This document shows positions 27,703 through 37,352 of a DNA stretch of 64,000 nt, in pieces. The notes under the pieces are model-generated. The model was not told the origin of the DNA and made no database searches. It worked only from the letters and a program-made list of their open reading frames with translations. The stretch comes from Nostoc edaphicum CCNP1411 (GTDB taxonomy: Bacteria > Cyanobacteriota > Cyanobacteriia > Cyanobacteriales > Nostocaceae), in assembly GCF_014023275.1 (NCBI RefSeq), contig NZ_CP054698.1, forward strand, positions 7,401,001-7,465,000, in the 5' to 3' direction. The position numbers were made by a program, and so were the translations under genes. Position 1 is the first letter of the stretch. Each line of letters opens with the position of its first letter.

Positions 27703-27852
27703 TAATACCATAGACTTACAGAGTTTCATCCCAGAGCTAGACGTAAAGATTCTTACAGTTATTTATCATTATGGGGGAAATGTACCTCAGAAAAGCGGAG
27801 ACTGAAAAAAAAATGAGGTCGTGACCTAGCTAAATTTCTGGAATTCGTCATC

Positions 27853-30264
27853 ATGTATGAACTAGTTCAAGCTGTCTTCAACGGTGATGAAAAAACTGCT
27901 CTACATCAGTTAATTTATGCGTTGAGTGTTTCAGGTAAGCGTTACTTCCTGAGAAATGAGATTTTGCAATCTTTTGCTGATTACTGTCATCAATCCCAAA
28001 AGCCAGCCTATTTTTACTACTCTTCTTCTGTTGGCAAACTGATACAGTACACCCACGAAATAATTCTCGAAGAGGAAAGTACTTGGTTTGTGATTCGACC
28101 CACAATTGCTAACCAAGAAGTTTGGAAATTGACAGCAGATTTGAGTCGGTTTGAGCAAATGACGCCTCAAGCGCTGTTAGATGTGAGAGATCGCTCAGTC
28201 AACCGCTACCAACCCCATATCCTCGAAATCGACCTCCACCCCTTCTATGAAGGTTCCCCAAGAATCGACGACCCCAGAAATATAGGTCAAGGTTTAGCAT
28301 TCCTCAACCGTTACCTGTGCAGTCAATTGTTGACTGACCCCCAATATTGGGTAGAAATGTTATTTCAAGCGTTACATGGGCTGCAATACGATGGTATTCG
28401 CCTATTGTTGAGCGATCGCATTTCCTCTGGTATTCAGTTAGCCAAACAAATTAAGCCAGCCCTCAAATTGCTGAGTGAGCGATCGCCTGATGAACCTTAT
28501 GAAAACTTCCGCTTTGACCTTAAAGAACTAGGCTTTGAGCCAGGTTGGGGTAACACTGCGGCGCGAGTCTCTGAAACCTTAGAACTTCTTGACCGGCTTA
28601 TTTACTCCCCAGAACCCGGCATTTTAGAAACATTTGTAGCCCGCGTCCCCGCCGTCTTTCGCGTCGTCCTCGTTTCCATCCACGGCTGGGTTGGACAGCA
28701 AGATGTTTTAGGAAGGGATGAAACACTTGGTCAAGTTATCTACGTCCTCGAACAAGCCCGCAGCTTAGAAAATGAACTGTGTGAACAAATTAAACTCGCT
28801 GGACTCGACCAGCTAGGCATTAAACCCCATGTAATTATTCTCACCCGATTAATTCCTAACTGTGAAGGAACATTTTGTAACCTGCACTTAGAAAAAGTTG
28901 AAGATACTGAAAATGCTTGGATATTGCGCGTTCCTTTTGGTGAATTCAATCCAGAAATCACGAATAATTGGATTTCTAAATTTGAGATTTGGCCTTATTT
29001 AGAACAATTTGCTCTAGATGCAGAAAAAGAATTACTAGCTCAATTTAAAGTCAAACCTAATCTTATTATTGGTAACTACAGCGACGGGAACTTAGTAGCT
29101 TTTCTCCTATCTCGCCGGATGAAAGTTACCCAGTGCAACATTGCCCATTCCTTAGAAAAACCTAAATATCTATTTAGCAATTTATATTGGCAAGATTTAG
29201 AAGATCAATACCACTTCTCGGTACAATTCACCGCCGATTTGATTAGCATGAATGCTGCCGACTTTATCATCACATCATCCTATCAAGAAATTGTCGGCAC
29301 ACCTGATACTGTAGGTCAATACGAGTCGTATAAATGCTTTACGATGCCGCAGTTGTATCATGTAGTTGATGGCATTGATTTGTTTAGTCCTAAATTCAAT
29401 TTAGTGCCGCCGGGAGTAAATGAAACTATTTTCTTTCGCTACAGTCAAAAAGAAGACCGAGATTCTCACCTTCGTACCCAAGTCCATGAACTACTATTTA
29501 GCCGCGAAGACACCCAAATCTTTGGTCATTTAGATCAACCTAACAAGCGACCAATCTTTGCCGTTGATACCATCACTTCAATCAACAATCTCACTGGTTT
29601 AGTTGAATGCTTTGGTAAAAGTCAGGCGTTGCAAGAGCGTTGTAACCTGATTATCTTAAGTAGTAAACTACATCCAAATGAAGCGATAAACTCAGAAGAA
29701 GCAGAAGAAATTCAAAAACTCTACGACATTATCGATAAATGTAATCTTTATGGCAAGATTCGCTGGGTGGGGATGCGTATCCCTAGCAGTGAACTCGGTG
29801 AAACCTACCGAGTAGTTGCAGATTCTCAGGGAATTTATGTTCATTTTGCCCGCTTTGAATCCTTCGGACGAAGTATTTTGGAAGCGATGATTTCCGGCTT
29901 GCCAACTTTCACTACTCAATTTGGCGGTTCTTTAGAAATTATCGAGAACCAAGAAGACGGATTTCATATTAATCCGACGGACTTAGAAGGAACAGCCAAG
30001 AAAATTTTAGATTTCCTTGATAAATGTGATACTCATGCTGAACACTGGCAAGAAGTTTCAGAATGGATGAGTCAGCGAATTCATCACAAATATAATTGGC
30101 ATTTACATAGCAATCAATTATTACTACTTGCTAAAATGTTTAGTTTTTGGAACTTTGTTGCCCCCGAAAATAACGAAGCCAGAGATCGGTATATGGAAAC
30201 CTTATTTCATCTGATTTATAAGCCAAGAGTCGAAAAGATTTTGGAAAAACATATGGGTGGGTGA
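27853..30264 (+). CDS. susA: Sucrose synthase
   Basis: The 803-residue protein reversibly converts sucrose and a nucleoside diphosphate into NDP-glucose and fructose; in filamentous cyanobacteria it is the main sucrose-cleaving route linking sucrose to glycogen. The N-terminal regulatory region starts MYELVQAVFNGDEKTALHQL. The GT-B glucosyltransferase part has HGWVGQQDVLGRDETLGQVI, NYSDGNLVAFLLSRRM, the loop VPPGVNETIFF, and the donor-site EX7E motif FESFGRSILEAM. Length and order match cyanobacterial SUS. It ends about 250 bases before the GH65-phosphoglucomutase gene, so the two may share sugar metabolism. Confidence 0.95.
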   Translation: MYELVQAVFNGDEKTALHQLIYALSVSGKRYFLRNEILQSFADYCHQSQKPAYFYYSSSVGKLIQYTHEIILEEESTWFVIRPTIANQEVWKLTADLSRFEQMTPQALLDVRDRSVNRYQPHILEIDLHPFYEGSPRIDDPRNIGQGLAFLNRYLCSQLLTDPQYWVEMLFQALHGLQYDGIRLLLSDRISSGIQLAKQIKPALKLLSERSPDEPYENFRFDLKELGFEPGWGNTAARVSETLELLDRLIYSPEPGILETFVARVPAVFRVVLVSIHGWVGQQDVLGRDETLGQVIYVLEQARSLENELCEQIKLAGLDQLGIKPHVIILTRLIPNCEGTFCNLHLEKVEDTENAWILRVPFGEFNPEITNNWISKFEIWPYLEQFALDAEKELLAQFKVKPNLIIGNYSDGNLVAFLLSRRMKVTQCNIAHSLEKPKYLFSNLYWQDLEDQYHFSVQFTADLISMNAADFIITSSYQEIVGTPDTVGQYESYKCFTMPQLYHVVDGIDLFSPKFNLVPPGVNETIFFRYSQKEDRDSHLRTQVHELLFSREDTQIFGHLDQPNKRPIFAVDTITSINNLTGLVECFGKSQALQERCNLIILSSKLHPNEAINSEEAEEIQKLYDIIDKCNLYGKIRWVGMRIPSSELGETYRVVADSQGIYVHFARFESFGRSILEAMISGLPTFTTQFGGSLEIIENQEDGFHINPTDLEGTAKKILDFLDKCDTHAEHWQEVSEWMSQRIHHKYNWHLHSNQLLLLAKMFSFWNFVAPENNEARDRYMETLFHLIYKPRVEKILEKHMGG

Positions 30265-30265
30265 G

Positions 30266-30512
30266 GGACTGGGGACTGGGGAATGGGGAATGGGTAATGG
30301 GTAATGGGTAATGGGGAATGGGGACTGGATTCATCCACCTCAGATACTCGTTCATCCACCTCAAAGACTCGTTCATCCACCTCAGATACTCGTTCATCCA
30401 CCTCAGATACTCGTTCATCCACCTCAAAGACTCGTTCATCCACCTCAAAGACTCGTTCATCCACCTCAAAGACTCATTCCCCATTCCCCAATCCCCATTC
30501 CCCAATCCCCAA
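30266..30512. repeat. STRR-bracketed array of seven 21-bp repeats
   Basis: Left arm: GGGGACT/GGGGAAT heptamers (about 30267-30328). Centre: seven tandem 21-bp units TTCATCCACCTCAGATACTC + G at 30330-30476, with units 1, 3 and 4 reading CAGATA and units 2, 5, 6 and 7 reading CAAAGA. Right arm: CCCCATT/CCCCAAT heptamers (30477-30510), complementary to the left. The 21-bp unit is a multiple of 3 and lacks stops, so several frames stay open through it on both strands. Confidence 0.9.
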
Positions 30513-30515
30513 CTT

Positions 30516-33500
30516 ATGTATACAAAAGGTCGTTCTCGCCATTTTATCTACACAGATTGGATATTAATCGAAACCCAGTTTGACCCTGAGCAATTACACT
30601 CGAAAGAAACCGTTTTTACAATTGGCAATGGATATCTGGGAACAAGGGGCTGTTTTGAGGAAGGTTATCCTCATGCATTGCCAGCTACTTTTATCCACGG
30701 TGTCTACGACGATGTGCCAGTGGTGTACACTGAACTGGTAAATTGCCCTGACTGGCTACCTTTGATAGTGATTGTGAATGGCGATCGCTTCCGTCTCGAT
30801 CAAGGTGAGATATTGCGCTACGATCGCCAGCTTGATTTACGTCAGGGACTTCTGGGCCGTTCTTTGCGTTGGCGTTCTCCTAGTGGAAACACTATAGACA
30901 TCGGCTTTGAACGCTTTGCTAGTCTTGCAGATCCCCATGTGTTGGCGCTACGCTGCCATCTAACGCCAGTAGATTTTGATGGGTTAATTGAAGTTCAAGC
31001 TAGTATCAATGGCTATCCAGAAAACCAGGGTTTCAATCACTGGGAAGGACTAGATCAAGGCAAAACCGACCAAGGAATCTGGTTGCAACGCCGCACTCGC
31101 AGTTCCCGAATTGAACTTTGTGTGGCAGCTAAGGTGACAATATCGGGTACTGAAGCATCTTTACAAGTCAGTACCGCACCTGGTTATCCCACTTTAAGCA
31201 CTACCTTCTTAGGTAAAGCGCAACAGACTGTAACTGTAGAAAAACTCGTGACAGTTTTTACCTCGCGGGAGGTGGAAACACCAGTCTTAGCCGCTCAAGA
31301 AAAACTCGCGCACCTGCCAGACTACGCAACCTTATTAAAAGCTAATGAGCAGGCGTGGGATGAGGTTTGGCAGCAAAGTGACATCCTCATTGAGGGGGAT
31401 AGCACAGCTACTTTTGCTGTTCGCTACAATCTATTTCAACTGCTGATTGCGGCTCCACGCCATGATGATCGGGTGAGTATTCCGGCGAAAACTCTTTCGG
31501 GGTTTGGCTATCGCGGTCATATATTTTGGGATACAGAAATTTTTATGCTGCCTATGTTTCTGTTTACCCAACCAGCGATCGCTTGTAATTTACTCAGTTA
31601 CCGCTGGCACACCTTACCAGGAGCGCAACGCAAGGCAGCCCATTACGGATATAAAGGGGCAATGTTTGCCTGGGAAAGTGCTGTTACCGGAGATGAAGTG
31701 ACACCACGTTGGGCACTCGAAAGTAATTTTTATGGTGAAGACGTGCGGATTTGGTGCCGCGATCGCGAAATTCATATCAATGCAGATATCCCTTACGCCA
31801 TTTGGAACTACTGGCAAGCCACTGGTGATGATGACTGGATGCAAAAGGTTGGCGCAGAGGTGATTTTGGATGCCGCTATCTTTTGGGGTAGCCGAGTCGA
31901 ATTCAATCCTGAGCGCGAACGATACGAAATTCGGGGAGTGATTGGAGCGGATGAATACCATGAATTAGTCCACAACAACGCCTTTACAAACCGGATGGCG
32001 CAATGGCATCTAGAGAAAGCGATCGCAGTTTATGATTGGTTGACTGACAAATTTCCCGAACGAGCGACTGAACTAGAACAGAAACTAAAACTAACCTCCC
32101 AAGAGCGATCGCACTGGCAAGATATCGTCGCCAAAATATTGTTTCTCTATGATCCATCAACAGAACTAATTGAGCAGTTCGAGGGATTTTTTCAATCGGA
32201 AGATATCGATTTAGCAGATTATGAACCACGCGATCGCTCCATGCAAGCTATCTTGGGTGTTGATAGAATCAACAAATATCAAGTAATCAAGCAGCCAGAT
32301 ATCTTGATGCTGCTTTATTTAATGCGGGAATCAGCAGATTTTCCTTACAGCGAAAAAGCGTTGCAGACCAACTGGGACTACTACGCACCCCGCACGGATA
32401 TTACCTATGGTTCGTCCCTTGGCCCGGCAGTTCATGCCATCTTAGCTTCAGATTTGAGCAAATCAATCGAAGCTTACGAACTGTTTATACGGGCGTTAAT
32501 GGTGGATCTTGAAGATAACCGAGGTAACACCAGTGATGGAATTCACGGCGCTAGTGCTGGTGGAATTTGGCAAGCTGTAATTTTTGGGTTCGGCGGCATT
32601 CAACTAACCGAAAACGGGCCTGTAGCCAACCCCCATCTGCCTCCAGGTTGGACGCGCCTGAAGTTTAAACTGCACTGGCGGGGGAAATGGCACGATTTTG
32701 ATTTGCATCAGGGATTGGGCATTGGGCATGGGGCATTGGGTATGGGGCATGGGGAATTGGGCATGGGGCATGGGGAATTGGGCATGGGGCATGGGGAGAA
32801 GGATACAACGGAGATAACCAATGCCCAATTCCCAATCCCCAATTCCCAATCTTCCAACATCCAAGGATTTATTTTCGATCTAGATGGTGTACTAACAGAT
32901 ACAGCAGAACTTCACTATCTAGGTTGGAAAAAGCTAGCAGATGAAGAGGGTATACCGTTTGATCGGGAGGCTAACGAAGCGCTGCGCGGTGTATCCCGTC
33001 GTGCTTCCCTCATGCTAATTCTTGGAGATAGACCGTATGCGGAAGCACAAATCCAGGAGATGATGGAGCGGAAGAATCGCTACTATGTGGAATTGATCCA
33101 AAATATGACACCCCAGGATTTGTTGCCAGGTGCGATCGCCCTCTTGGATGAACTGCGGCAAGCTGGGATTAAGATCGGTATCGGTTCAGCTAGTAAAAAT
33201 GCCCAGACTGTGATCGAGCGATTGGGCATTGCTGACAAAATAGATGCGATCGCTGATGGTTATAGTGTGCAGGAACCAAAGCCAGCACCCGACCTATTTC
33301 TATACGCAGCCAAGCAGCTAGGAATTGAACCAGAGCAATCTGTGGTTGTAGAAGATGCCGCTGCGGGCGTTGAGGCAGCTCTCGCCGCTGGGATGTGGGC
33401 AGTAGGACTTGGCCCCGTTGAACGAGTTGGAGCCGCTCATGTTGTCTTACCCAGCCTAGAAGGCATTACATGGGCAGATTTACGAGAGCAATTGAGTCAC

Positions 33501-33521
33501 GTTTCCAGACAAAAACGTTAA
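30516..33521 (+). CDS. GH65 disaccharide phosphorylase fused to beta-phosphoglucomutase
   Basis: One frame encodes two enzymes (1001 residues). Residues 1-730 are a family GH65 phosphorylase (IGNGYLGTRGCFEEGYPHAL, HIFWDTEIFMLP, and GVIGADEYHELVHNNAFTNR with the catalytic Glu). Residues about 785-1000 are a HAD beta-phosphoglucomutase (FIFDLDGVLTDTAELHY, IGSASKNAQTVIERLG, VVEDAAAGVEAALAAGM). The pair would phosphorolyse a glucose disaccharide (trehalose, maltose or kojibiose) to beta-glucose 1-phosphate and turn it into glucose 6-phosphate. The joining linker is repeat-derived. ATG at 30516 (MYTKGRSRHFIYTDWILIET) is chosen; the frame is open to 30318 only through the 21-bp repeats. Confidence 0.9.
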   Translation: MYTKGRSRHFIYTDWILIETQFDPEQLHSKETVFTIGNGYLGTRGCFEEGYPHALPATFIHGVYDDVPVVYTELVNCPDWLPLIVIVNGDRFRLDQGEILRYDRQLDLRQGLLGRSLRWRSPSGNTIDIGFERFASLADPHVLALRCHLTPVDFDGLIEVQASINGYPENQGFNHWEGLDQGKTDQGIWLQRRTRSSRIELCVAAKVTISGTEASLQVSTAPGYPTLSTTFLGKAQQTVTVEKLVTVFTSREVETPVLAAQEKLAHLPDYATLLKANEQAWDEVWQQSDILIEGDSTATFAVRYNLFQLLIAAPRHDDRVSIPAKTLSGFGYRGHIFWDTEIFMLPMFLFTQPAIACNLLSYRWHTLPGAQRKAAHYGYKGAMFAWESAVTGDEVTPRWALESNFYGEDVRIWCRDREIHINADIPYAIWNYWQATGDDDWMQKVGAEVILDAAIFWGSRVEFNPERERYEIRGVIGADEYHELVHNNAFTNRMAQWHLEKAIAVYDWLTDKFPERATELEQKLKLTSQERSHWQDIVAKILFLYDPSTELIEQFEGFFQSEDIDLADYEPRDRSMQAILGVDRINKYQVIKQPDILMLLYLMRESADFPYSEKALQTNWDYYAPRTDITYGSSLGPAVHAILASDLSKSIEAYELFIRALMVDLEDNRGNTSDGIHGASAGGIWQAVIFGFGGIQLTENGPVANPHLPPGWTRLKFKLHWRGKWHDFDLHQGLGIGHGALGMGHGELGMGHGELGMGHGEKDTTEITNAQFPIPNSQSSNIQGFIFDLDGVLTDTAELHYLGWKKLADEEGIPFDREANEALRGVSRRASLMLILGDRPYAEAQIQEMMERKNRYYVELIQNMTPQDLLPGAIALLDELRQAGIKIGIGSASKNAQTVIERLGIADKIDAIADGYSVQEPKPAPDLFLYAAKQLGIEPEQSVVVEDAAAGVEAALAAGMWAVGLGPVERVGAAHVVLPSLEGITWADLREQLSHVSRQKR
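32713..32860. repeat. STRR hairpin encoding the GH65/PGM interdomain linker
   Basis: GGGCATTGGGCATGGGGCAT heptamers (about 32715-32793) face AATGCCCAATTCCCAATCCC units (about 32818-32852). In frame they encode Gly/His/Met-rich repeats (GLGIGHGALGMGHGELGMGH and on) and then NAQFPIPNSQSSNIQ. This is the same repeat class as at 7117 and 30266. Confidence 0.9.
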
Positions 33522-33597
33522 AGCAATTCGCAATGACGCTCGCGGACTCGCTACCGCAATTACGTTTTGTGACGGGGATTTAAACCCCCAAAGTTGA

Positions 33598-34050
33598 TTA
33601 AAGCAGATGAAATTCTGCGATCGCTCTGGGAAAGTTTTTATTTTCATGTCCTGGCTGGCTGAGTTTAATCAAGGCAAAACGCTGTAAGGGCGTTAAAGCT
33701 GACCACTTTTGCTGTGTCAGGGTTACACCTATTTCTTGAGCTTTTTCTTGAACGCTAGGTGGTACATTAGCAGAGTCAAGCCATGCGGGATGAGGCTCGA
33801 TGGGCAATTTTTTCGCTGGTATACCCGTGCGTTGTAAAATTAACTGCTGAATATGTTCGCGGTAAGACTGGATTTCCGTTTCTGTAGTGCAAGGTAATTC
33901 GGCTAAAGCTTGACGCTCGGCTGTAGTCATTTGATTCCAATCAGGCAATTTTAGCTTGATGCCACAAGTATCTAATTTGCAACGCACCTGCATAGGAATG
34001 CAACGCAGGGAATCAACAAAGTCTGCTTCAAATTGAAAGAAATCTGTCAT
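33598..34050 (-). CDS. narM: Nitrate reductase maturation protein NarM
   Basis: The 150-residue soluble protein belongs to the cyanobacterial 'nitrate reductase associated' family. Features are FQFEADFVDSLRCIPMQVRC, CGIKLKLPDWNQMTTAERQA and a C-terminal KWSALTPLQRFALIKLSQPG. NarM was shown in Synechococcus and Anabaena to be needed for active NarB and to interact with it. It lies downstream of narB on the same strand, separated by the psiE-like gene, mirroring the narB-small ORF-narM order reported for Anabaena. Confidence 0.85.
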   Translation of the reverse strand: MTDFFQFEADFVDSLRCIPMQVRCKLDTCGIKLKLPDWNQMTTAERQALAELPCTTETEIQSYREHIQQLILQRTGIPAKKLPIEPHPAWLDSANVPPSVQEKAQEIGVTLTQQKWSALTPLQRFALIKLSQPGHENKNFPRAIAEFHLL

Positions 34051-34132
34051 TGTTCGGCAAACCTAAAGTTGATGGAGAATTGGGAATGGGGAATTTTTAT
34101 AACTTCTGCCTCCTGCCTCCTGCCTCCTTCAA

Positions 34133-34591
34133 TTAACTTGCATCTTTGGAATTACTGAGACGAATTATTAAATAACTAATTGATAAGGCAAGAATAGCTA
34201 TCCCTAAACCAATTATATCAATACCTCCAACTTTTTCTAAGTCAAGAATAATAATTTTTCTGGCAACTGCTATTAAAGAAGTAACAATAACTAATTCAAC
34301 CTGAAAAACGTGTTTTCGCAAATATGCCGTAATATTTTCTAAGATTTCTAAAGCAATTAAAATATTTAAAAATAAACCGAAAATTTTATATAATGTTGTG
34401 TTAAACTTACCATAAGGCGCTGTAAATAACTCTTTAAAAATAAAGAATCCTAAATCTGCGATCGCTACCAAAATTACAATTACCATGAAAATAGATAGAG
34501 CTTTAGAAACCAGCACTTCTATGTTTTCGATCATGTGCATGAAGTTCTCATCTTTAGTAGCTCCTAAAATTCGCCTCAGTAACTTTTTCAT
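34133..34591 (-). CDS. PsiE-family membrane protein
   Basis: The 152-residue protein has four hydrophobic helices and the PsiE-like pattern: FMVIVILVAIADLGFFIFKE, LFLNILIALEILENITAYLR, VELVIVTSLIAVARKIIILD and a last helix LGIAILALSISYLIIRLS. The family is named after a phosphate-starvation gene of E. coli and has no defined function. Here it separates narB from narM. It may be an insertion between the two, or part of the nitrate operon. Confidence 0.8.
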   Translation of the reverse strand: MKKLLRRILGATKDENFMHMIENIEVLVSKALSIFMVIVILVAIADLGFFIFKELFTAPYGKFNTTLYKIFGLFLNILIALEILENITAYLRKHVFQVELVIVTSLIAVARKIIILDLEKVGGIDIIGLGIAILALSISYLIIRLSNSKDAS

Positions 34592-34889
34592 AGTAATGCT
34601 GCACCCAATTCTAAAATAAAATAAAATCCCATAGATTAATCTAAAGGATTAAAAAAGATGACTTGCTAATACTTTGTAAATTTTCTATCTGTTTTTATTC
34701 TTTATCCATAGCTAAAATCGAAGCAAGTCAAACCTTTCTTACTAAATATTTTACCTCTTTGAATATGTTAATTGGTAACAGTCAAAATTAGAGAGTCATA
34801 AAAAATAATAATAACTATTGATTATTGATCATTGACAAAATAGCTTATTTCTGATTATAAATTATCACTTTAGAGGTACACTTAGCAGC
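34592..34889. other. AT-rich gap between narB and the psiE-like gene
   Basis: The 298 bases downstream of narB are AT-rich with no ORF. A clear intrinsic terminator is not seen; small inverted segments such as TTGATTATTGATCATTGA near 34818 are weak. psiE may therefore be read from narB or from its own promoter. Confidence 0.4.
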
Positions 34890-37103
34890 TTACCATTGTG
34901 AGGATTGGAGTTGATGATTTTTGATTGTAACTTCCACAGAAATTGGTATCAACTGTACCGCACAGGCTTTTAATTCTGGTTGCAGCGAATCGGGGCAAGA
35001 TTCTGGATGGGTGAGGGCGTTAGCTTCGGCATTGTCTGCCCACAGCGAACCCCAGTGCATGGGGACAAAAACTGTACCAGGCGCGATCGCTTTTGTGACT
35101 TTAGCAGGAAACTTCGCTTTACCCCGACGCGATCGCACTTCTACACTTTGATTATCTACAATACCTAACTTAGCAGCATCACGGGGATGAATTTCGATAA
35201 ACGGTTGGGGATGCATTTTGCAAATTTTTTCAATTCGCCCGGTGCGTGTCTGGGTATGCCAATGTCCGTAAAGTCGTCCATTAGTTAGCACAAATGGATA
35301 ATCTGGGTCTGGTGGTTCTGCCAATCCCTTTGAATAATATGCCCCAAATCGAGCGCGTCCGTCAGAGGTGTGAAAGCGCAAATCAGTATATAATCGCTTT
35401 CCTGAAGTTTCTCCCCCTGCTTCCCCTGCTCCTCTGCTTCCCCTGCTCTCTTCTGGGTGAGGCCATTGAATCGGCCCTTCTAATTGTAATTGCGCGTGAC
35501 TGATACCCGTCATCTCGCAGGGGCGAGTTTTAGTTAGTTTGACAAACTCAGCGTAAACTTCAGCAGAGTTAGCAAAGGCAAATTCTTTTTCAAAACCTAA
35601 TCTCCGTCCAACTTCAGCGAAAATTTCCCAATCGGCTTTCGCTTCTCTTGGCGGTTGGCGAAATGCTGAACACAGAGTTACCACTCGTTCGGAGTTTGTC
35701 ATCACGCCAGTTTTTTCACCCCACTGGGCTGCTGGTAGCAAAACGTGAGCGTAGGCAGAGGTTTCTGTAGGATAATAGGCATCTTGGTAGATGGTGAAAG
35801 GCGATCGCAATAACGCCTTTTTCGTTCGCTCCAAATCTGGCATACTCACAGCTGGATTAGTAGCCGCAATCCACAGTAACCCTACAGCATCATTTTCCAA
35901 CCCAGTAATCATATCCCAAGCAGTCAAACCGGGATTGGGCGAAATCTGTCCTGGCTTGAGTCCCCAAAACTCCTCAACTTCTGCGCGGTGCTGGGGATTT
36001 TTCACCACCCGATAACCTGGTAATAAATGCGCTAAACCTCCGGCTTCTCTTCCTCCCATTGCGTTTGGCTGACCAGTGAGGGAAAAAGGGCCAGCGCCAG
36101 GTTTGCCAATCTGTCCAGTCATCAGGTGCAGATTAATGATCGTTCTTACCTTGGCTGTTCCTTCCGAGGATTGATTCACACCCATTGACCATAAAGACAG
36201 TACCCGCTGCGATTCACCCCAATAGCGAGCTGCTGTTTCTAAATCTTCAATGCTGATTCCACATCGATGAGCTACTATTTCTGGGGGATAGTGGCAAATC
36301 ACTTCCGCATAAGCCGGAAAGTTACTGGTGCAATCATCCATGAACATCGTATCAACGTAGTTCCAGCGCATCAACAAATGAGCGATGCCGTTCAACAGGT
36401 CGATATCTGTACCGGGACGAATGGCTAAATGCAAGTCAGCGGCTTCTGCGGTTGGCGTGCGACGGGGATCAACCACAATCATTTTGACTTTACGGTTCTT
36501 TTTGTGATACTTCTCCAGTCGGTTAAAAACGATGGGATGACATTCGGCTGTATTAGTGCCAATTAAAAATGCACAGTCGGTTAACTCTAAATCTTCGTAA
36601 CAGCAAGGCGGGCCATCTGAGCCAAAGCTTTGAATGTAGCCAGACACAGCACTAGACATACACAAACGGGAGTTGGCATCAAAATTATTAGTACTCAGAC
36701 AGCCTTTCATGAGTTTCTGGGCTATGTAATAATCTTCAGTTTGAAACTGACCAGAACCATACATACATAAGGCTTCTGGCCCTTGGGTGAAGCGTACTGT
36801 TTGAATGCGCTGCGTGATGAGATTAAAAGCTTCATCCCAACTAACGCGGCGAAACTCTTGATCTAAGGAGTCTCGCACCATTGGGTAATGTAATCTATTT
36901 TTATCTAAAGATTCTGCGATCGTTGCACCTTTGACGCAAACCATTCCTTGACTGGATGGATGGGCTTTATCACCCCGCACTCGCCAAATTGGATTACCTT
37001 GGCTATCTCGATTAGTTGCTTTGTTCTGTTGGGCTGGAGGTGAAACTTCTAAACCACAGCCAACACCACAGTAAGGACAAAGGGTTTTGGTAAATTCACT
37101 CAT
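34890..37103 (-). CDS. narB: Ferredoxin-dependent assimilatory nitrate reductase NarB
   Basis: NarB reduces nitrate to nitrite with a 4Fe-4S cluster and molybdopterin guanine dinucleotide. Start at 37103 gives [20 protein letters not shown], with the cluster cysteines C9, C12 and C16 plus a later Cys in GMVCVKG; the frame is open for 67 more codons upstream but those have no likeness to NarB. Mo-bis-MGD domains are evident ([54 protein letters not shown]). The C-terminal domain has [15 protein letters not shown]. About 737 residues. A low-complexity insert ([18 protein letters not shown]) comes from a repeat. Last structural gene of the nirA-type operon. Confidence 0.96.
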   Translation of the reverse strand: MSEFTKTLCPYCGVGCGLEVSPPAQQNKATNRDSQGNPIWRVRGDKAHPSSQGMVCVKGATIAESLDKNRLHYPMVRDSLDQEFRRVSWDEAFNLITQRIQTVRFTQGPEALCMYGSGQFQTEDYYIAQKLMKGCLSTNNFDANSRLCMSSAVSGYIQSFGSDGPPCCYEDLELTDCAFLIGTNTAECHPIVFNRLEKYHKKNRKVKMIVVDPRRTPTAEAADLHLAIRPGTDIDLLNGIAHLLMRWNYVDTMFMDDCTSNFPAYAEVICHYPPEIVAHRCGISIEDLETAARYWGESQRVLSLWSMGVNQSSEGTAKVRTIINLHLMTGQIGKPGAGPFSLTGQPNAMGGREAGGLAHLLPGYRVVKNPQHRAEVEEFWGLKPGQISPNPGLTAWDMITGLENDAVGLLWIAATNPAVSMPDLERTKKALLRSPFTIYQDAYYPTETSAYAHVLLPAAQWGEKTGVMTNSERVVTLCSAFRQPPREAKADWEIFAEVGRRLGFEKEFAFANSAEVYAEFVKLTKTRPCEMTGISHAQLQLEGPIQWPHPEESRGSRGAGEAGGETSGKRLYTDLRFHTSDGRARFGAYYSKGLAEPPDPDYPFVLTNGRLYGHWHTQTRTGRIEKICKMHPQPFIEIHPRDAAKLGIVDNQSVEVRSRRGKAKFPAKVTKAIAPGTVFVPMHWGSLWADNAEANALTHPESCPDSLQPELKACAVQLIPISVEVTIKNHQLQSSQW
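35405..35460. repeat. STRR inserted in frame inside narB
   Basis: CTCCCCCTGCTTCCCCTGCT and further CCCCTGC heptamers interrupt narB between the codons for PIQWPHPE and [17 protein letters not shown], two segments that are adjacent in typical NarB. The insert keeps the reading frame and adds about 17 Gly/Ser/Arg/Glu residues at a presumed surface loop. Confidence 0.8.
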
Positions 37104-37221
37104 GGCGGTTGTATTATTTTTTTGTTTTGATTGTGCAACCTCAGATGTAGCGACTGTTTGAAAAGCGCAAGTTAATACAGCTTTGCGTAAAATCGTGGTG
37201 AATTGAGGGGTGAAATTTAAA

Positions 37222-37290
37222 CGCAGAGGGGAGGCAGCGCGTTGCGGGGGTTCCCCCCGTTGTAGCGACTGCCGTCGCGCAAAGTAGAGC
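37222..37290. repeat. Palindromic GC-rich repeat between nrtP and narB
   Basis: GCGCGTTGCGGGGGTTCCCC followed by CCGTTGTAGCGACTGCCG forms a strong hairpin (CGGGGGTTCCCCCCG). It is a dispersed Nostoc-type repeat and lies 120-190 bases before the narB start. Confidence 0.65.
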
Positions 37291-37352
37291 GCAGAGGAGC
37301 GCAAAGTTTGTTTGAGTCTATTCGCTACGAACTATAAGAATTTATGACAGGT

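Larger units (their letters stand above)
26963..27852. other. 890-base intergenic region with several repeat families upstream of susA
   Basis: Contents: a GCTTACGCAAAC…GTTTTGCGTAATTC bracketed hairpin (27163-27252); a GGCGTAGCCCACCGTTCGCG followed by TAGCGTCTCGTAGAGAAGG repeat (27276-27322); a small GGGCATTGGGG patch (27452-27464); and the MITE-like element at 27541-27702. The 150 bases directly before susA (27703-27852) are repeat-free and probably hold its promoter. Confidence 0.6.

Noticed and set aside
30330..30476. Possible CRISPR array
   Set aside because: The 21-bp units are directly adjacent with no spacers and no cas genes are present; it is a plain tandem repeat.
30318..30515. Extended start of the GH65 fusion through the 21-bp repeats
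   Set aside because: The natural GH65 N-terminus starts at 30516; the extension is repeat-coded. It is kept only as a finding.
37104..37304. Upstream extension of NarB by 67 codons
   Set aside because: The extension is encoded by palindromic repeat DNA and NarB starts at the conserved [13 protein letters not shown].
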